This document shows, piece after piece, positions 48,517 to 61,205 of a stretch of DNA of 64,000 bases. Location of the stretch: contig JAUJPP010000005.1 of the NCBI GenBank assembly GCA_030562195.1, positions 33,343,106 through 33,407,105 on the forward strand. The letters run 5' to 3'. Below the pieces are notes generated by a model. The model saw only the letters and a list, made by a program, of their open reading frames with translations, made no database searches and had not been told where the DNA came from. Position numbers and translations under genes: made by a program. Positions within the stretch are counted from its first letter, which is position 1; each line of letters starts with the position of its first letter. This DNA is from Nipponacmea schrenckii (Eukaryota; Mollusca; Gastropoda; Lottiidae).

Positions 48517-49534
48517 GTGAGTGAATTTTGTTGTTTTTTCGTGGTTTAGTGAGGTGAAAGATTTAAGTAGGCTTACTATAAAAGTTCTTTTTTCAGGATT
48601 TGACAGTTAGGTCATCTTAATTAATGACTGATGTCTACTGAAGATCCATGCAAGCAGACTTCAATGATTAGATACATAGTAATAGCACTCGCCGCTTATG
48701 ACATCAAAAATAGCTCAAATAAGATAATCAGCATATAAGTTTGTTTCAGAATATAAATTCATTTCCCAATTACTTAAATTTGATATAGAGGCTATTTTAA
48801 GTGGTGTTTAAGCTTATAGCTTGATTGTCAAATATTATAAGAAGTGCATTTATTTGCATTAACAAATTTAATTGAATATCGTTAATAACCAGTCCACAAG
48901 TCAAAGTCAAATTACAAAATCTAAACCCTTTTTGGAGGTTAAATATGAGAATCACTGTCTTTCGTGACATCTATTTTAAGGACATGCGCAAATGTTTCTT
49001 TCAAACCATCGTGTCCAAACCGTCGTCATCATACTTCCTCTAGACTCAAACTTAGTGATCAACTAAGAAGATACAGTAAGATAGGTAAGCTTACCTGAAG
49101 GATGTTTGTTAAAAAACCAAATGAGCGAAGTGTAGCGTGTAGTTTAATGTAGGCTAAGTTAATAAGACTACATCAAAATATGTATTTCATTTGTGGTTTT
49201 CAACCAATGACTGAAATTCAAATTTTTGTCTGTGATTGTTTAAATTGAAAAGGAAAATTGGTAATCCAATCAAAATCCAGTCCTTATTATTCAGGAAAAA
49301 TGAAACACAAAATATTACGGTACCATAAAAACCATTTTTATATATGCTTGTGACTTAACTCTAAGTTATTTCCAGTTGAAGTGTTCAAACTATAGCCTAT
49401 TATATCTCTAAGCCTATAATTTGGCATTCTGTTCAAGGTATAATAATAATAGAATGAACATAAAATTTTGATTTCATTCAAACTTGGTCTATAAAAAAAC
49501 ACGGTTCTTCATTAAAAAATGATTGATACATCCA
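48517..49534 (+). other. Start of CADPS intron 1
   Basis: No exon is seen after the donor. The intron runs to at least the end of the window, which is more than 15 kb and full of repeats. Confidence 0.6.
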
Positions 49535-49538
49535 TTAA

Positions 49539-50636
49539 AGGGAACATAAAATGTTTGTTCTCAGGAAAGGTCAATATGAGTACGGTATATATTCATCAGG
49601 GAACTTAGGCTACCTAGTGCCATAAAGTAACAGAATATCTTAAAATCTTGAAAACTCGCAAAACTAAGTCATTTTTTGAAAACGCTTAACAGACCAAGCC
49701 AAACATCGTCGGACCGTCGGTCATGACCGGTAAAAAAATCGAAGGACGACCTATTTCTGGCGATCTGCAGGACCTGATGTCCTGTAAACGATATTGTTTG
49801 AATTTGTTAAAATTCAGGGAAATCTGCTGTTACAAGAAACGAAAGTCCATTCCTCTTTCCAAAGATCAAAGAAAGATGCCATAATTTTAAGTATCGCGAA
49901 GATATTCTATTTTTATCTAAGCTTATCTTATAAATGGATAAATTTATAAATAGATATGGACAACAAGATTTTAATCCAATCAGAAATTAATTTTTTATAG
50001 ATAGCAGCCAATGAAATATGTTGTGTTAGTCTCTCGTCTCGTATTCGTAACAACGTTGAATCTCTAGCGTCAAGAACAACCAAGAACGTCGTTCTTGTCA
50101 CGTGTGCAGTACATGAACGATGGTAATGAATAATGAAAGAGCAGAAAGTAACCATTTTCTCCTGTCTTTGTTCAACTAATCGCGTTCAGACGAGTACAAA
50201 ATAAAAAACTAGCTCGAAGAACGGTTTGTTCTGCCTTTACTTTGTTGTCTAACGCACCTAATATTAATGTTACGTAGGGCCGTGTTCTCGTGTTGTCAAG
50301 AACCTAGTTACAAAATTTACATCCACCCCAAGTTGATAATTTGTACAAAATTTAGAAGGTCCTGTAAAAGCAATGAAGGTGCTGTAAAAACGAATTATTA
50401 CAGGACCTTCTGACCTGTTAAAACATTTTAAGTTTCGCTGGGTCTGGCTTAATCAATTTATTAAGCATTTTTCAATAATCAAATGCATCTTTATGGTTAA
50501 TTACTTAGTTTTTTGGATATTTAGTTATATTTTTATGTTATTTATGGTAGTAGGTATATTTATTGATGAATAGAGCTCTTACTGACCAAATTTAAAATTT
50601 TAAAATTTTATGTTCATTTTAAGACCTATTATCCCT
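49539..50636. mobile_element. Larger family-3-related TTAA element in CADPS intron 1
   Basis: TTAA at 49535-49538 precedes AGGGAACATAAAATG. The right end is CCTATTATCCCT before TTAA at 50637-50640, the complement of AGGGATAATAGG. The left end appears to have lost bases relative to the family-3 end. Sequence just right of it (50641-50760) also resembles family-3 interior. Confidence 0.5.
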
Positions 50637-51106
50637 TTAAGCGATTTTTCAAATTGAGAGACTTGGAAATCTGTTGTAATAACGGGAAGTAACTCTAACA
50701 GGGGATTTTCACGTGTCATTTACCTCTAGTCTTGAATTAACCTCAATGCCTCAGAAAATGTACAATATTTTAATTCGCAGAAAACTAAGAAAAAGTAATT
50801 AATATGATTTTGAATGAATACTTCAAATAACTAGTTAGCATCCCTTTAAAAGGTTTTCGACTCTAAACCTGAATTGAAAAAAACCACACTATCTCTTTCA
50901 GCTTATGATGAACATTATGAAATGGTAACTTCGTGTACCCTGTGTAGATTGAACAGAATATTATATATCGATAAAAGCTATTTTCTGCATAACTAAAATA
51001 GTCTCCACTAAAAGGGATCATTTAGCACATTTTTTGTGTGTGTTGAAAATGACATCAGGAGGCAATTTTTCTAGAATGGCAATTAACCACTCAACATATT
51101 GCATTG

Positions 51107-51777
51107 CAGGCCACGAACGAAACCAAACAGTTACGCCCGGTCGCGCAAGGTTTAAATACCCTGACCGTTTAAACGGTTATGTCAGTACATGAAATCGGTT
51201 TCGTAAATTTTAACCTATTAAAAGTCGAGTTAATAATCATTTTTTAACTGATTTACATTATTACTAATCAATAAGTCATTTTCTGTTTTTCCTATGTTCT
51301 TTTTTTATCGTAACCGAAAGGTTGGGAGAATTTGTTTAATAACCTTTAAGATAAGAAACCCTTTCTGATTGGTAAATAGAGAATACCAAGGACAATTTTG
51401 ATTTAAACCAATAAAAAGATGCGTATGATTGCTATTAACTTCAAGGAAGACGGGCTTTTCAAGTTACCAGTAGGCTATAGACATTAATATGACACTTTAT
51501 GACCTGAAATTGTGACCCATCGTCAACCACGCTTTAGACTCAGCCATTTTCCTTCCTTCAACTATTTAACTACAGACTGATTAACTATTACCGGTGATTT
51601 CTTTAAAACTTTAACGTGTTGGTCATCAAAATGACATGAAATTGAAAGGACTTCTAGTTCTATTGCTTTTCATCTGTTTACGGATTATCTTCGTAACCAT
51701 TTAACGAAACCAAAAGTTCGCGCAGATATCTGTTGCGTAACCTGTTGGTCAGCTGAATTTTGAAATTTCATGGCCTG
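51107..51777. mobile_element. Inverted-repeat element with CATTG duplication
   Basis: The ends read CAGGCCACGAA and, in reverse complement, CAGGCCATGAA. CATTG stands directly outside both (51102-51106 and 51778-51782), a 5-bp duplication. AACGAAACCAAA- and CGTAACC-type motifs recur inverted inside. The superfamily cannot be named. Confidence 0.6.
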
Positions 51778-51782
51778 CATTG

Positions 51783-53339
51783 ATTCTGGATCTCTCATTA
51801 GAGGTTTGAGCTCATTGTCACCTAGATGACCTGCAAGATGGGTGCCTAATTTGTTAAGAGCTCACCAGAAATGTGTTAGAGTACCGTACTTAAGTTGATT
51901 GATGATAATTATTAAAATCTAGGACTTGAAGAAGTGCTGGAAAGAGTAAGCTTATAATGCAAAATCTTGGAAGGGGACTATGTAAAGAAACTAATGAAAG
52001 CGACAGACTATGGTATGAATCTTTCACAGTTACGCTTAGAACTTTTCAGCTAGCCCTTGTATTTTTATAAAAATAGATAGAATTTGAACTGGTACCTTGA
52101 AAGCGTATCACCAATATGGCTTCAGAATATTTTGAAATGGTTTATTAGATTTAAAACTATTTTCATATTGTATTAGTTTATTTCATAAACATGTGGTTAC
52201 GATCAATTCAATAATAATTTGATGTACAGAAACTAGGAGTACAAGCAGCCCAGCTTTTCAATCTAATAAAGTATATTTTCATGTACTGGTACCAGTATCT
52301 AGTATTGGTACACATATATTGAAAAATGACATGCTTAATAGTAATTTCACATTTTCAAATATTTCCTTTTCGATTCATGAGAAAAAAACAATTTCCAGAC
52401 TCAGTTGAAATTTGGCATGATGTTTTTTTTGATTGATGACTACTCACATTGTGTAAGATAATTGAAATCCTCTGTGGATTCAAGAAACATACTAGTACAA
52501 GAGCTTTTTCTTTGAATTTCAGACCTCACATTTAAATAAGCCTATTTGATACGGTATCTGTTTCATTTAACCTGAATAGAAACTTTCAATACCTGTCAAT
52601 TCAATGTCAGATCCTGGGGTTAAACGCGGAGTTAAAATGTGGCATGAATAGAAGAATGCATGCAAGAAGAGCCACATCAATCCCTTTTCAAATTTTATTT
52701 TTTAAAAGTACTTCTTTGGCTAGGTGCCACTGTGAAATTTTTGTGTTTAATGTTAGCCATACCTCCTGTTCCGTACTGTTATCTTATGTACTAGTTTATA
52801 AACAAAAAAATCTTCAAAACTTCAAGAAAATGTATTAAATAATTAGAAAATGTATTATTGGTGAGTAGATACTATAATTATCATATAGCATTGAATGGGT
52901 ATAAGTGAGGGACAGCTATCTTTCAAACTTTGAATAATACCACTGTTATATCAATTTGTAAGAGTAATATTGCAACGTGAATATAGTCCATACTCTAGAG
53001 CCTTTGAAATTCAAAGAATGGACATAAAATTTATCAAACTTGGTCAATAATGAGTATAAGTGGACTTTCCTGGTACATAGATACAACAGAAGCCCTGTAT
53101 AATAAGCTATATTTATTAATTATTGAAAAACGCTTTATTAAACGTCTTTCAAATTTTAGCCCCCATTCTGTCATATAGTCAATTTGGACCTTTTAAGGTG
53201 GCAGAACTTGTTTTACGAAATGAAAAGCGTGAAGACTGTTGTTTTGTAGTGATTTGACCTGAAGGCAAAGGTTGATTTTGTTGATGTCACAATACATTTG
53301 ATACAGTTGAATCAGGATAGGAAGAAGGAGAGGGATTCT
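51783..53339. other. CADPS intron 1 stretch without genes
   Basis: No exon is seen. Around 53000-53100 a GGACATAAAATTTATCAAAC segment resembles a degraded end of TTAA family 3. Otherwise nothing is supported. Confidence 0.4.
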
Positions 53340-54150
53340 GACTTAGCAAACCTACATCTTGAGTTACCATCTCTGTATCAATTTTCGTAACCTTAGCATA
53401 GCACTTATAAACGGGATGTTTGTAACCACATTAACAACACGTATGAGCAAAATGACAAACTTGCCTCATACAACCAGACTGCGAGTTAAACCCCCAACAA
53501 ACATTAGTAACTGCATTGCTACTGCTCTTATTCCCTCTATTCAACTGAAGAGTTTTTTGAACATGTGACCCATATAAAGTCGTAGCTCTCAACCAAAATT
53601 CGGGAGGAATTTGATCCCATGGATGATTTGATGTCGAGCAAGGCGGAATTGTGAATAATAATATGTAAAAGCTTTAGTTCCATACAACCTTGCCAACTCA
53701 GAAACTAAATTATTGTAGACCAATAAACTAGATGCCAAGTGCGGGCTTTTTTGTAACAATATGTCCATAAATATAGCAAATGATTGCTGCCATAAATCCA
53801 AATTCAGTGCACGAGGCTTAGATGTAGAGGTTAATTTCAGAACAGGATCAGTTTCATAAATATTTAAAGAGAGCAGAGTTGGAAAGGCACCTGGAAGTAA
53901 GGCACTTAATTCAATGAACTTATTTGTCCTTATATCGTGTTTCAACTTTTCTGTGACATTTCGCGAAAGGGACATACCAACAGATGCGGTACCTGTAGTT
54001 GTAGGACTCGGACTGTTGAACAATACAGCAGCATTCACCCCAAAAACTGAACTTTGTACATCTGGCTGAGACTCAGCTGACGTTTCTTTGGAAGTATTGG
54101 CGGCTGCTGCTGGTGGTTGTCGAGAATCAAAATCAATGTTGGTCGTGCTA
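53340..54150 (-). pseudogene. DIRS-like retrotransposon gag ORF, decayed
   Basis: The minus strand encodes LDLWQQSFAIFMDILLQKSP, then VYNNLVSELARLYG and YYSQFRLARH, a helical pattern seen in the first ORF of DIRS-type and related retroelements. After a frameshift near 53590 the reading continues as HPWDQIPPEFWLRATTL and then a Cys/His cluster, CWGFN, CMRQVCHFAHTC, stop, CGYKHPVYKC. That cluster resembles the zinc-finger end of such gag proteins. The ORF also extends upstream of 54038 without a clear start. At least one frameshift and one stop show it is dead. No reverse transcriptase or tyrosine recombinase follows. Confidence 0.6.
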
Positions 54151-54223
54151 AAGTGGAAGGCAAATTAACTTGGTGGCCAACCAAACCACGATCCACTAAT
54201 TTCTTTAATAATATATCTGTTAA

Positions 54224-54689
54224 AGGGATAATAGGCGTTAGAATACACTCGTCCTACGGCTTATATTTGTGTTTCATATTGACTATTAGTTAAATAAGTA
54301 TGCATCCCACACTTTACCAAATTTTAAAAAGCCACAATAAAAAAATATTCGGAATTTTAAAAAAAAGTGAGCCAGCGACGATTCCATTCAGTTTGAGAAT
54401 AAAAGCGTCTGGTAAATCAACGCTAAAACATCATTATGGAATTCAACAGTAGGGGTCAAGGACGTGTGAAAACCCACATCTTAGAGTTACTTCCCTTTAT
54501 ATTTACACGATTTGAAAATCGCTTGATGGATGGCTCAAGCGTTTTATGCTCAACTACTTTATTTTGGGGATTTATCGGATTTTAGAGGGATTTTGATGTA
54601 TAGGTAAGTCCACTGATGGATATATACTGTTATTGTCCAAATTTGAGTGAACTTAAAATTTTATGTTCGTTCTAACGCCTATTATCCCT
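54224..54689 (+). mobile_element. TTAA-flanked family 3 element, CADPS intron 1
   Basis: The same AGGGATAATAGGCGTTAGAA ends as 23683-24153, with TTAA at 54220-54223 and 54690-54693. It is nearly the same length (466 against 471 bp). It lies directly upstream of the dead gag ORF. Confidence 0.88.
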
Positions 54690-54693
54690 TTAA

Positions 54694-56184
54694 TAAGATA
54701 TGATTTTGAAATGAAGCATTGGTAAGACGTGATAAAATATTGATGTATTTATTTTTTTATACAAAACTAGATCAATAAATTTTCATTTTTACCAAACCGG
54801 GACATTTAGGAACTAGAAAAAAATAGTTTCCGGGATGGGACGCCTGATTTTGACCTTAAAACCGGTACTTCTCCCTAAACCACTGTTGGATTTAACTCAA
54901 TGCAAATCTGGCTTTATGTAGGCCTAACAGTGGACAATGTGTTTTCATTATAAATTGGAAAGTGTGGTTATGTGCATATGTATTCTATCTGAAGAATACG
55001 GTGGCTTACATACGACATAATTATTTTTTTTTTATTTTGAATTAAAAACTTTATTTTATTTTGCAACTAGGTGAAAAGTGGGTGATAAGTCTTGTAGTTT
55101 TTAATTAAAAACTTTATTTTCCACCAAGATGAAAAAATTTTCAAATCCAAATCCTATTTTAAGTTGTATTTAGTGTGACACAGTTCCACCCTTACCTTTC
55201 CAAATACTATCAATGATAAAGAACTGGTACTAGTCATACTATATTATCTGACAGTGTGGATGATAATATTGTTTCTATGGTAACCATTGATTGCAGCTTA
55301 CTATCAGAGTTATTATGAATGGAACCAGTTTACTAGTAACATTGTTACAGTTGTTAGGCCTTGAACTCTCTTCTTAATCTCATACACTTTCATTCTTTTA
55401 GTTTATTCTAAAAAAAAAGATTTACTTAACCTTTTACTTTTAGTCTGCAATGTAGTTTTAAAATGTAAGCAGTCTATATTTTTTCACTTCTGTTGGCAGA
55501 GGTAATGCTCATTTTGCAATATGAACAGTTAGCATATTTTTATAGTATTTTCCTCAAATGAATATCTCATAAGCATTTTAACATTTTGTCATCAACCCCA
55601 GCACTCAATTTTAAGTCAAATTCCTTTTTTTGATATTTAATCCAGCACTTAAAGCTAGTGATGCACAGAATACTAAAACAAGATGGGAAATTTGTCAATA
55701 GTGGTCTGATTGGACAAATGGACAAAACACATTGTAGTGTTATAAAACTAAATGTCAAACTTACAAGATTTGTATAAATCTTTTGTATGGTGTAATTTTT
55801 TGATGTGAAAAGACTATCTTCTCATTATCATTTAAATAATTCCACAGTCACCACAGCAGCTAATTATTTATATAGAGCACTAGATTAAAATACAAATTTG
55901 TATTGCAGTGTTCTTCAATGTCATGAAATAAGCTGAATATGAACATTGTCCAGCAGAATTTTAACAAATGACTGGTACGCTTTCTTTTGAACTGGATTGT
56001 CTGGTACAGAATGTGAAAAATATATTTTTTCTTGTAATGTTGGATGATTTTAAAATTAGCAGCATTTCTTTTCTTGTCATTATGATTTTATCTGATGAAA
56101 CAGGGTATGAACATTAAGAAAGATAAATTGATAGTTCTTAAGGAAATTTTGTATCCAATTTAGCCCATCTAAATAATAGAATAA
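54694..56184. other. CADPS intron 1 stretch without genes
   Basis: AT-rich sequence with no supported exon or repeat boundary. Confidence 0.4.
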
Positions 56185-56660
56185 TATACGCCCACAGTAT
56201 TGAATTTGAACAAAAAACTTGACAGTACAGTAACAATCACCAGAATGAAATATTCAACCTTCAGTCATACACTTCTTTTCTGGGGTGATAAATCTACAAT
56301 ATTTCATTAAAATCTGTCAAGAATTCTAACAAGGCAATAACTCATTAAATTTTTTTTGATATTTTTGATTTTCAAAATGTTTATCCTTATCCTTGGGTGA
56401 TAATAAACAATTTCAGCAAGTTTTGTCAAAATCAGTAAGAATTGTGCCCTGTAGAGTGTTTACTAGCCAAAAATCGAACGCGTTTTAAATAACAAGGGCA
56501 ATAATTCATATTAAATATATTTCGATAATGTTGATTTATAATAGGGTAACGATTTCCAAATCAGTAAAGAATTGTGTCTTGTAGACTGTTTACAAGCCAA
56601 AAGTCGAATGTGGTTTAAAGAACAAGAGCAATAATGCATATATTTTGAACTTTATTGAGT
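56185..56660 (+). mobile_element. Pearl-like fragment
   Basis: It begins ATATACGCCCACAG and carries 'agaattgtgccctgtagagtgtttac' type core units, then breaks off before any GTGGGCGTATA end. Confidence 0.6.
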
Positions 56661-57678
56661 CTTTAAGCGCTTTAGAAAAATGTAATCTTTTTTTTTTTTT
56701 TTGTGAACAATATTTTATTCATGAATGAATAGGATTAGGGAACAGGTGTAAGCCTATATAACCCTTCTCCATAAATGTAATCTTTGATTAAATGAGATCT
56801 GGAATTATTTGGAAGTGGGCTATGAGACATTTTTAACATTTGTTGTGGATATCAACCCTCCAAATCATCTATGACATTAAAGCTAATCTCTGTTATGTAG
56901 GTACATAGAGCATTGTAAATTATCAAACACATTTTAGCCTGTTTTTGTCAAAGTACAGATTATTGATTGTTGGTATTTCCCATCCCATTGGCATTTGGAG
57001 ATAAATGTTTGATGAACACATCTAATAGAGGTAAAACATGTTTAATAATAAAGTGGGTAGAATTGATCTCCATCCTGATTTCTGAATTACTATCAATATT
57101 TCATTTCTTTCCACTTAGATTCCAGTAGTAACTAGCATATTCATAAATTATCTTAAATTTCGGACCTTTTTTATACCCTCAAATGAAATGTGAAGCGTAT
57201 ATTGTTGTCACCCATGTCTGTCTGTCTGTCCACAATTGCTTGTGAACACTCTAGAAGGCACAATTCTTGACTGATTTTAATGTAACTTTGTGTTAGAGTA
57301 TTTTTGCTCAAGGATGAACCCTACTGAAAATCAGTGAAATCAAAAAATATCTATTATGAGTTATTGCCCTTGGTCTTGAAAATGCTTTCAATTTTAGCTT
57401 GTAAACAAGCTAGAGAGCAATATTCTTGATGGATCTCGATGAAACTTGGCATGAGTATTCGTTATCACCTAAGGATGAACCCTATTGAAAATTAAGAATA
57501 TCAAAATATGAATTATTGCCCAATTTTTAAATTTATTTTTATTGCGATTTTTGGCTTGTAATCATTTTACAAGACACAATTCTTTACTGATTTCAACAAA
57601 ACTTGCTGGAATTGTTTATTATCACCCAAGGGAAATCAAAAATACCAAAAAATATTTAATAAGTTATTGCATTGTTAA

Positions 57679-58497
57679 AGGGATAATAGGCGTTAGAACG
57701 AACATAAAAAATTAAGTTCACTCAAATTTGGACAAGAACAGTATATATCCATCAGTGGACTTACCTGGTGTCATACCTGGTGTCATACCTATACATCAAA
57801 ATCCCTCTAAAATCCGATAAATCCCCAAAATAAAGTAGTTAATCATAAAACGCTTGAGGAGCCGCGCTGGCTCAGTGGGTTAGACGCTTGCTCGCTAACC
57901 TGAAGGTCCAGGGTTCAATCCCGGCAAAGGTCGAGATGAACTTTCGAATTTTTCAGCCCGGGACTGACATGGAGAAAGTGTCTAGTCATTCGGATGGGAC
58001 AATAAACCGAGGCCCCGTGTGCTACAGGCTGTGCACGTTAAAGATCCCTCGACAGTTGGAAATCGCAAAAAGAGTAGGCTAATGCCGCTGTCCTGGCAAA
58101 ATTTCCCTCATTGCACACTGCATGGCGTTGCCTGTCTTCATAAGGTGCAGAAGAGTAGGACGTAAAACTCCATTCATTTCATAAAACGCTTGAGATATCC
58201 ATCAAGCGATTTTCAAATTGTGTAAATATAAAAGGGAAGAAACTCTAACACACGTCCTTGACCCCTACTGTTGAAATGCACAATGATGTTTTTGCGTTGA
58301 TTTACCAGACGCTTTTATTCTCAAACTCAATGGAATCGTCGCTGGCTCACTTTTTTTTTTTTAAAATTCCGAATATATTTTTATTGTGGCTTTTTAAAAT
58401 TTGGTAAAGTGTGGGATGCATACTTATTTAACTAATAGTCAATATTAAACACAAATATAAGCCGTAGGACGAGTGTATTCTAACGCCTATTATCCCT
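57679..58497 (-). mobile_element. Family 3 TTAA element inserted in the pearl array, itself split by a SINE
   Basis: TTAA at 57675-57678 and 58498-58501 bound ends AGGGATAATAGGCGTTAGAA. The internal text matches 54224-54689 in reverse. The 321-bp SINE explains the greater length. Confidence 0.85.
57859..58179 (+). mobile_element. tRNA-derived SINE with perfect 15-bp target duplication
   Basis: The 5' head has tRNA-like promoter boxes: an A box in TGGCTCAGTGGGTTAGACG and a B box GGTTCAATCCC. The 3' part ends GTAAAACTCCATTCATTT. CATAAAACGCTTGAG is repeated exactly at 57844-57858 and 58180-58194. It should be transcribed by RNA polymerase III. A short ORF inside is incidental. Confidence 0.88.
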
Positions 58498-58605
58498 TTA
58501 AAAAGTAAAATTCTTGACAGATTTTAACGAAACTTAGTAATATTGTACATTTATCATCCTAGAAAAGAAGTATATGCTTTAAGGTTGAATATTTAAGCTA
58601 TCTTC

Positions 58606-59140
58606 TTGAATGATCTTACTCAAACTGATAACACCATATACGTATATGTGTTTTAGAGTATCTTCCAAACTTTGCTCAAGGCTCCGTGAATTTCTTGATT
58701 TTCTCCTTCAACACAAAAACAATCTGAAATTCAGTGCTACTTTTTCAAAGGATATTTGAAATCTTTAAGGTGGGACAGTAGTTGTTCTCAGGAACTTGTT
58801 CTTAGTGTATTGAAACTTGATGTGCAATATGTAGTTGAGTAATACCCTGGAAACCAAGAATGAAAAAAAATAAATTCAAGTTGATTTATTTGAAAATTAA
58901 GCTGATTAACTTAAGTTTGTGACCACCCATGCTATATCATAATTTTTACATTTTTCAGCTTCCAAATTCCTCTGATATTAGCTGAACTTAAAAATTCCAT
59001 TAAATTGATACACTACATTGTTTTACTCAGAGTACACTGTAAATCTATTACTGCAATTTGATTTCATGCATACTATCACTGAGACAGCTTGAAATGACAG
59101 CTGTTATTTATATGGTTTTTAAATGTTATTTATATAAAAT
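58606..59140. other. CADPS intron 1 stretch without genes
   Basis: No exon or repeat boundary is supported here. Confidence 0.4.
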
Positions 59141-60235
59141 ACTAGCACTTATTCCCGGCTTCGCCCGGGGTTATTTACATAAAAGTTAAAAATATCTGCG
59201 CCATATATTCGAGAGGCATTCTATTGGTTTTAATTGTAGACATGGTTATCCAAAAACAATTTGTCATCGGCTTCTGCGTACTTGATAACCGTTGGTAAAT
59301 TTATTAATAGCCAAAGTAAATAAAAGAAATGCCGTTTCACTAGGCAGTGTTCAGTTTGTTTTTTGACAAAGTAAAAAACGAATGTGTAAACAAAGACACA
59401 GGTGCACATCTTTGCATTTCCAGGAATATCCATCCACAGTCTCGCCATCTCTCAGTTATGGTCACTCCCTTATATTGGCTGTAAAATGTTCTTCACATTT
59501 CTGGAAGGCTTGTTTACTGTGTTTGCATGACTGTTGATTTCAACATTTTGGACTAAGTAAATTATTGGTTTAAATTGTAGGCATGGTTATCCAAAAACAA
59601 TTTGTCATCGGCTTTACCATGAAATATTTTTAATTCAATGCATGAGTAGTTAGTAGTGAAAAAGCATTCAGTACTTAAAAGTTAAAAATATCGGCGCCAA
59701 ATATTTGAGAGGCATTCTATTGGTTTAAATTGTAGACATGGTTATCCAAAAACAATTTGTCATCGGCCTTCGCGTACTTGATAACCGTTGCTAAATCTAT
59801 AAACAGCCAAAGTAAATAAAAGAAAATTATGGCGTTTCACTCGGCAGTCTTCAGTGTGTTTTTTGACAAAGTAAACAAAGAAACAGGTGCACATCTTTGC
59901 ATTTCCAGGAATATGCATCCACAGTCTTGCTGTCTCTCAGCTATGGTCACTCCCTTATATTGGCTCTAGAATGTTCTTCACATTTCTGGAAGGCTTGTTT
60001 ACTGTGTTTGCATGATTGTTGATTTCAACTTTTTTTGTACAAAGTAAACAACGAATGTCAAAACAAAGACTCAGGTGCACATCCTTGCACATACAGGATT
60101 GTGCATGCACATCATCTCCTTCCTGCCTGCCTTGAGCTATGGTGACCATACACACACACACACACAACACACACACACACACACGCACACACACAGACAC
60201 TTCCTCTTATATATATAATAGATTTATAACCATAT
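59141..60235. repeat. Tandem partial duplication inside an interspersed repeat
   Basis: The block begins with CCCGGCTTCGCCCGGGG, a short palindrome. AAGTTAAAAATATC through the CATGGTTATCCAAAAACAAT motif at about 59183-59470 recurs at about 59678-59955, and the TTGGCT-ATGTTCTTCACATTTCTGG text recurs at 59475 and 59958. It ends in a (CA)n tract at 60150-60200 and ATATATAATAGAT. The repeat class is not identified. Confidence 0.6.
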
Positions 60236-60705
60236 AATAAGAAATATTCCTATCTACAAAAGAGATCAGGTTATGCAATTCATTGATGAGGAGATGTTAT
60301 ATCAGTAACGTGGTTGATATAAAAAGTCTGATTCAAGAGAAACGTCTCCTCATTAATTCTCTAGATTGACAAGATTTGGTCTTCTGAGATCTTTGATTGA
60401 TTTAGTTCCTGATTCATTATTTAGATTACATTTATTTCCATTATTCATTGCATAACATGTTCGTCTTATGACATAAACCTCATCTGAATATTGAAAAGAG
60501 TTGGGTTTTGTTAAGGAAGGTGAGGTCTGGGCGACTTTATAGTGATGGTGTTCGGTCATCATCAGTTTGATGTATGTTTGTCAAAGAAGGTTACACAATT
60601 TCACAAGCATGGAATCAAGACTTATTTTACACCATAAGAAAATTTTTTAGGACCTTAATTTGTACTTATAACACTGAAAAAATACTGATGTGCCAAGTAA
60701 TGGGT

Positions 60706-61205
60706 NNNNNNNNNNNNNNNNNNNNNNNNNNNNNNNNNNNNNNNNNNNNNNNNNNNNNNNNNNNNNNNNNNNNNNNNNNNNNNNNNNNNNNNNNNNNNNN
60801 NNNNNNNNNNNNNNNNNNNNNNNNNNNNNNNNNNNNNNNNNNNNNNNNNNNNNNNNNNNNNNNNNNNNNNNNNNNNNNNNNNNNNNNNNNNNNNNNNNNN
60901 NNNNNNNNNNNNNNNNNNNNNNNNNNNNNNNNNNNNNNNNNNNNNNNNNNNNNNNNNNNNNNNNNNNNNNNNNNNNNNNNNNNNNNNNNNNNNNNNNNNN
61001 NNNNNNNNNNNNNNNNNNNNNNNNNNNNNNNNNNNNNNNNNNNNNNNNNNNNNNNNNNNNNNNNNNNNNNNNNNNNNNNNNNNNNNNNNNNNNNNNNNNN
61101 NNNNNNNNNNNNNNNNNNNNNNNNNNNNNNNNNNNNNNNNNNNNNNNNNNNNNNNNNNNNNNNNNNNNNNNNNNNNNNNNNNNNNNNNNNNNNNNNNNNN
61201 NNNNN
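60706..61205. other. Assembly gap of 500 N
   Basis: Exactly 500 undetermined bases. Long reading frames across it are artefacts. The right edge resumes inside a reverse pearl array. Confidence 0.99.

Larger units (their letters stand above)
57172..58605 (-). mobile_element. Pearl-like element in reverse, interrupted by nested insertions
   Basis: Read on the minus strand, the array ends in an AGACAGACAGACATGGG stretch and a degraded GTGGGCGTATA-type end at 57172-57230, and starts AAGATAGCTT near 58605. Core units occupy 57230-57675 and 58502-58600. Between them lies the family-3 TTAA element. Confidence 0.7.

Noticed and set aside
57888..58082. 64-codon ORF and a possible tRNA gene
   Set aside because: Both lie inside the tRNA-derived SINE; the tRNA-like head is the polymerase III promoter, not a tRNA gene.
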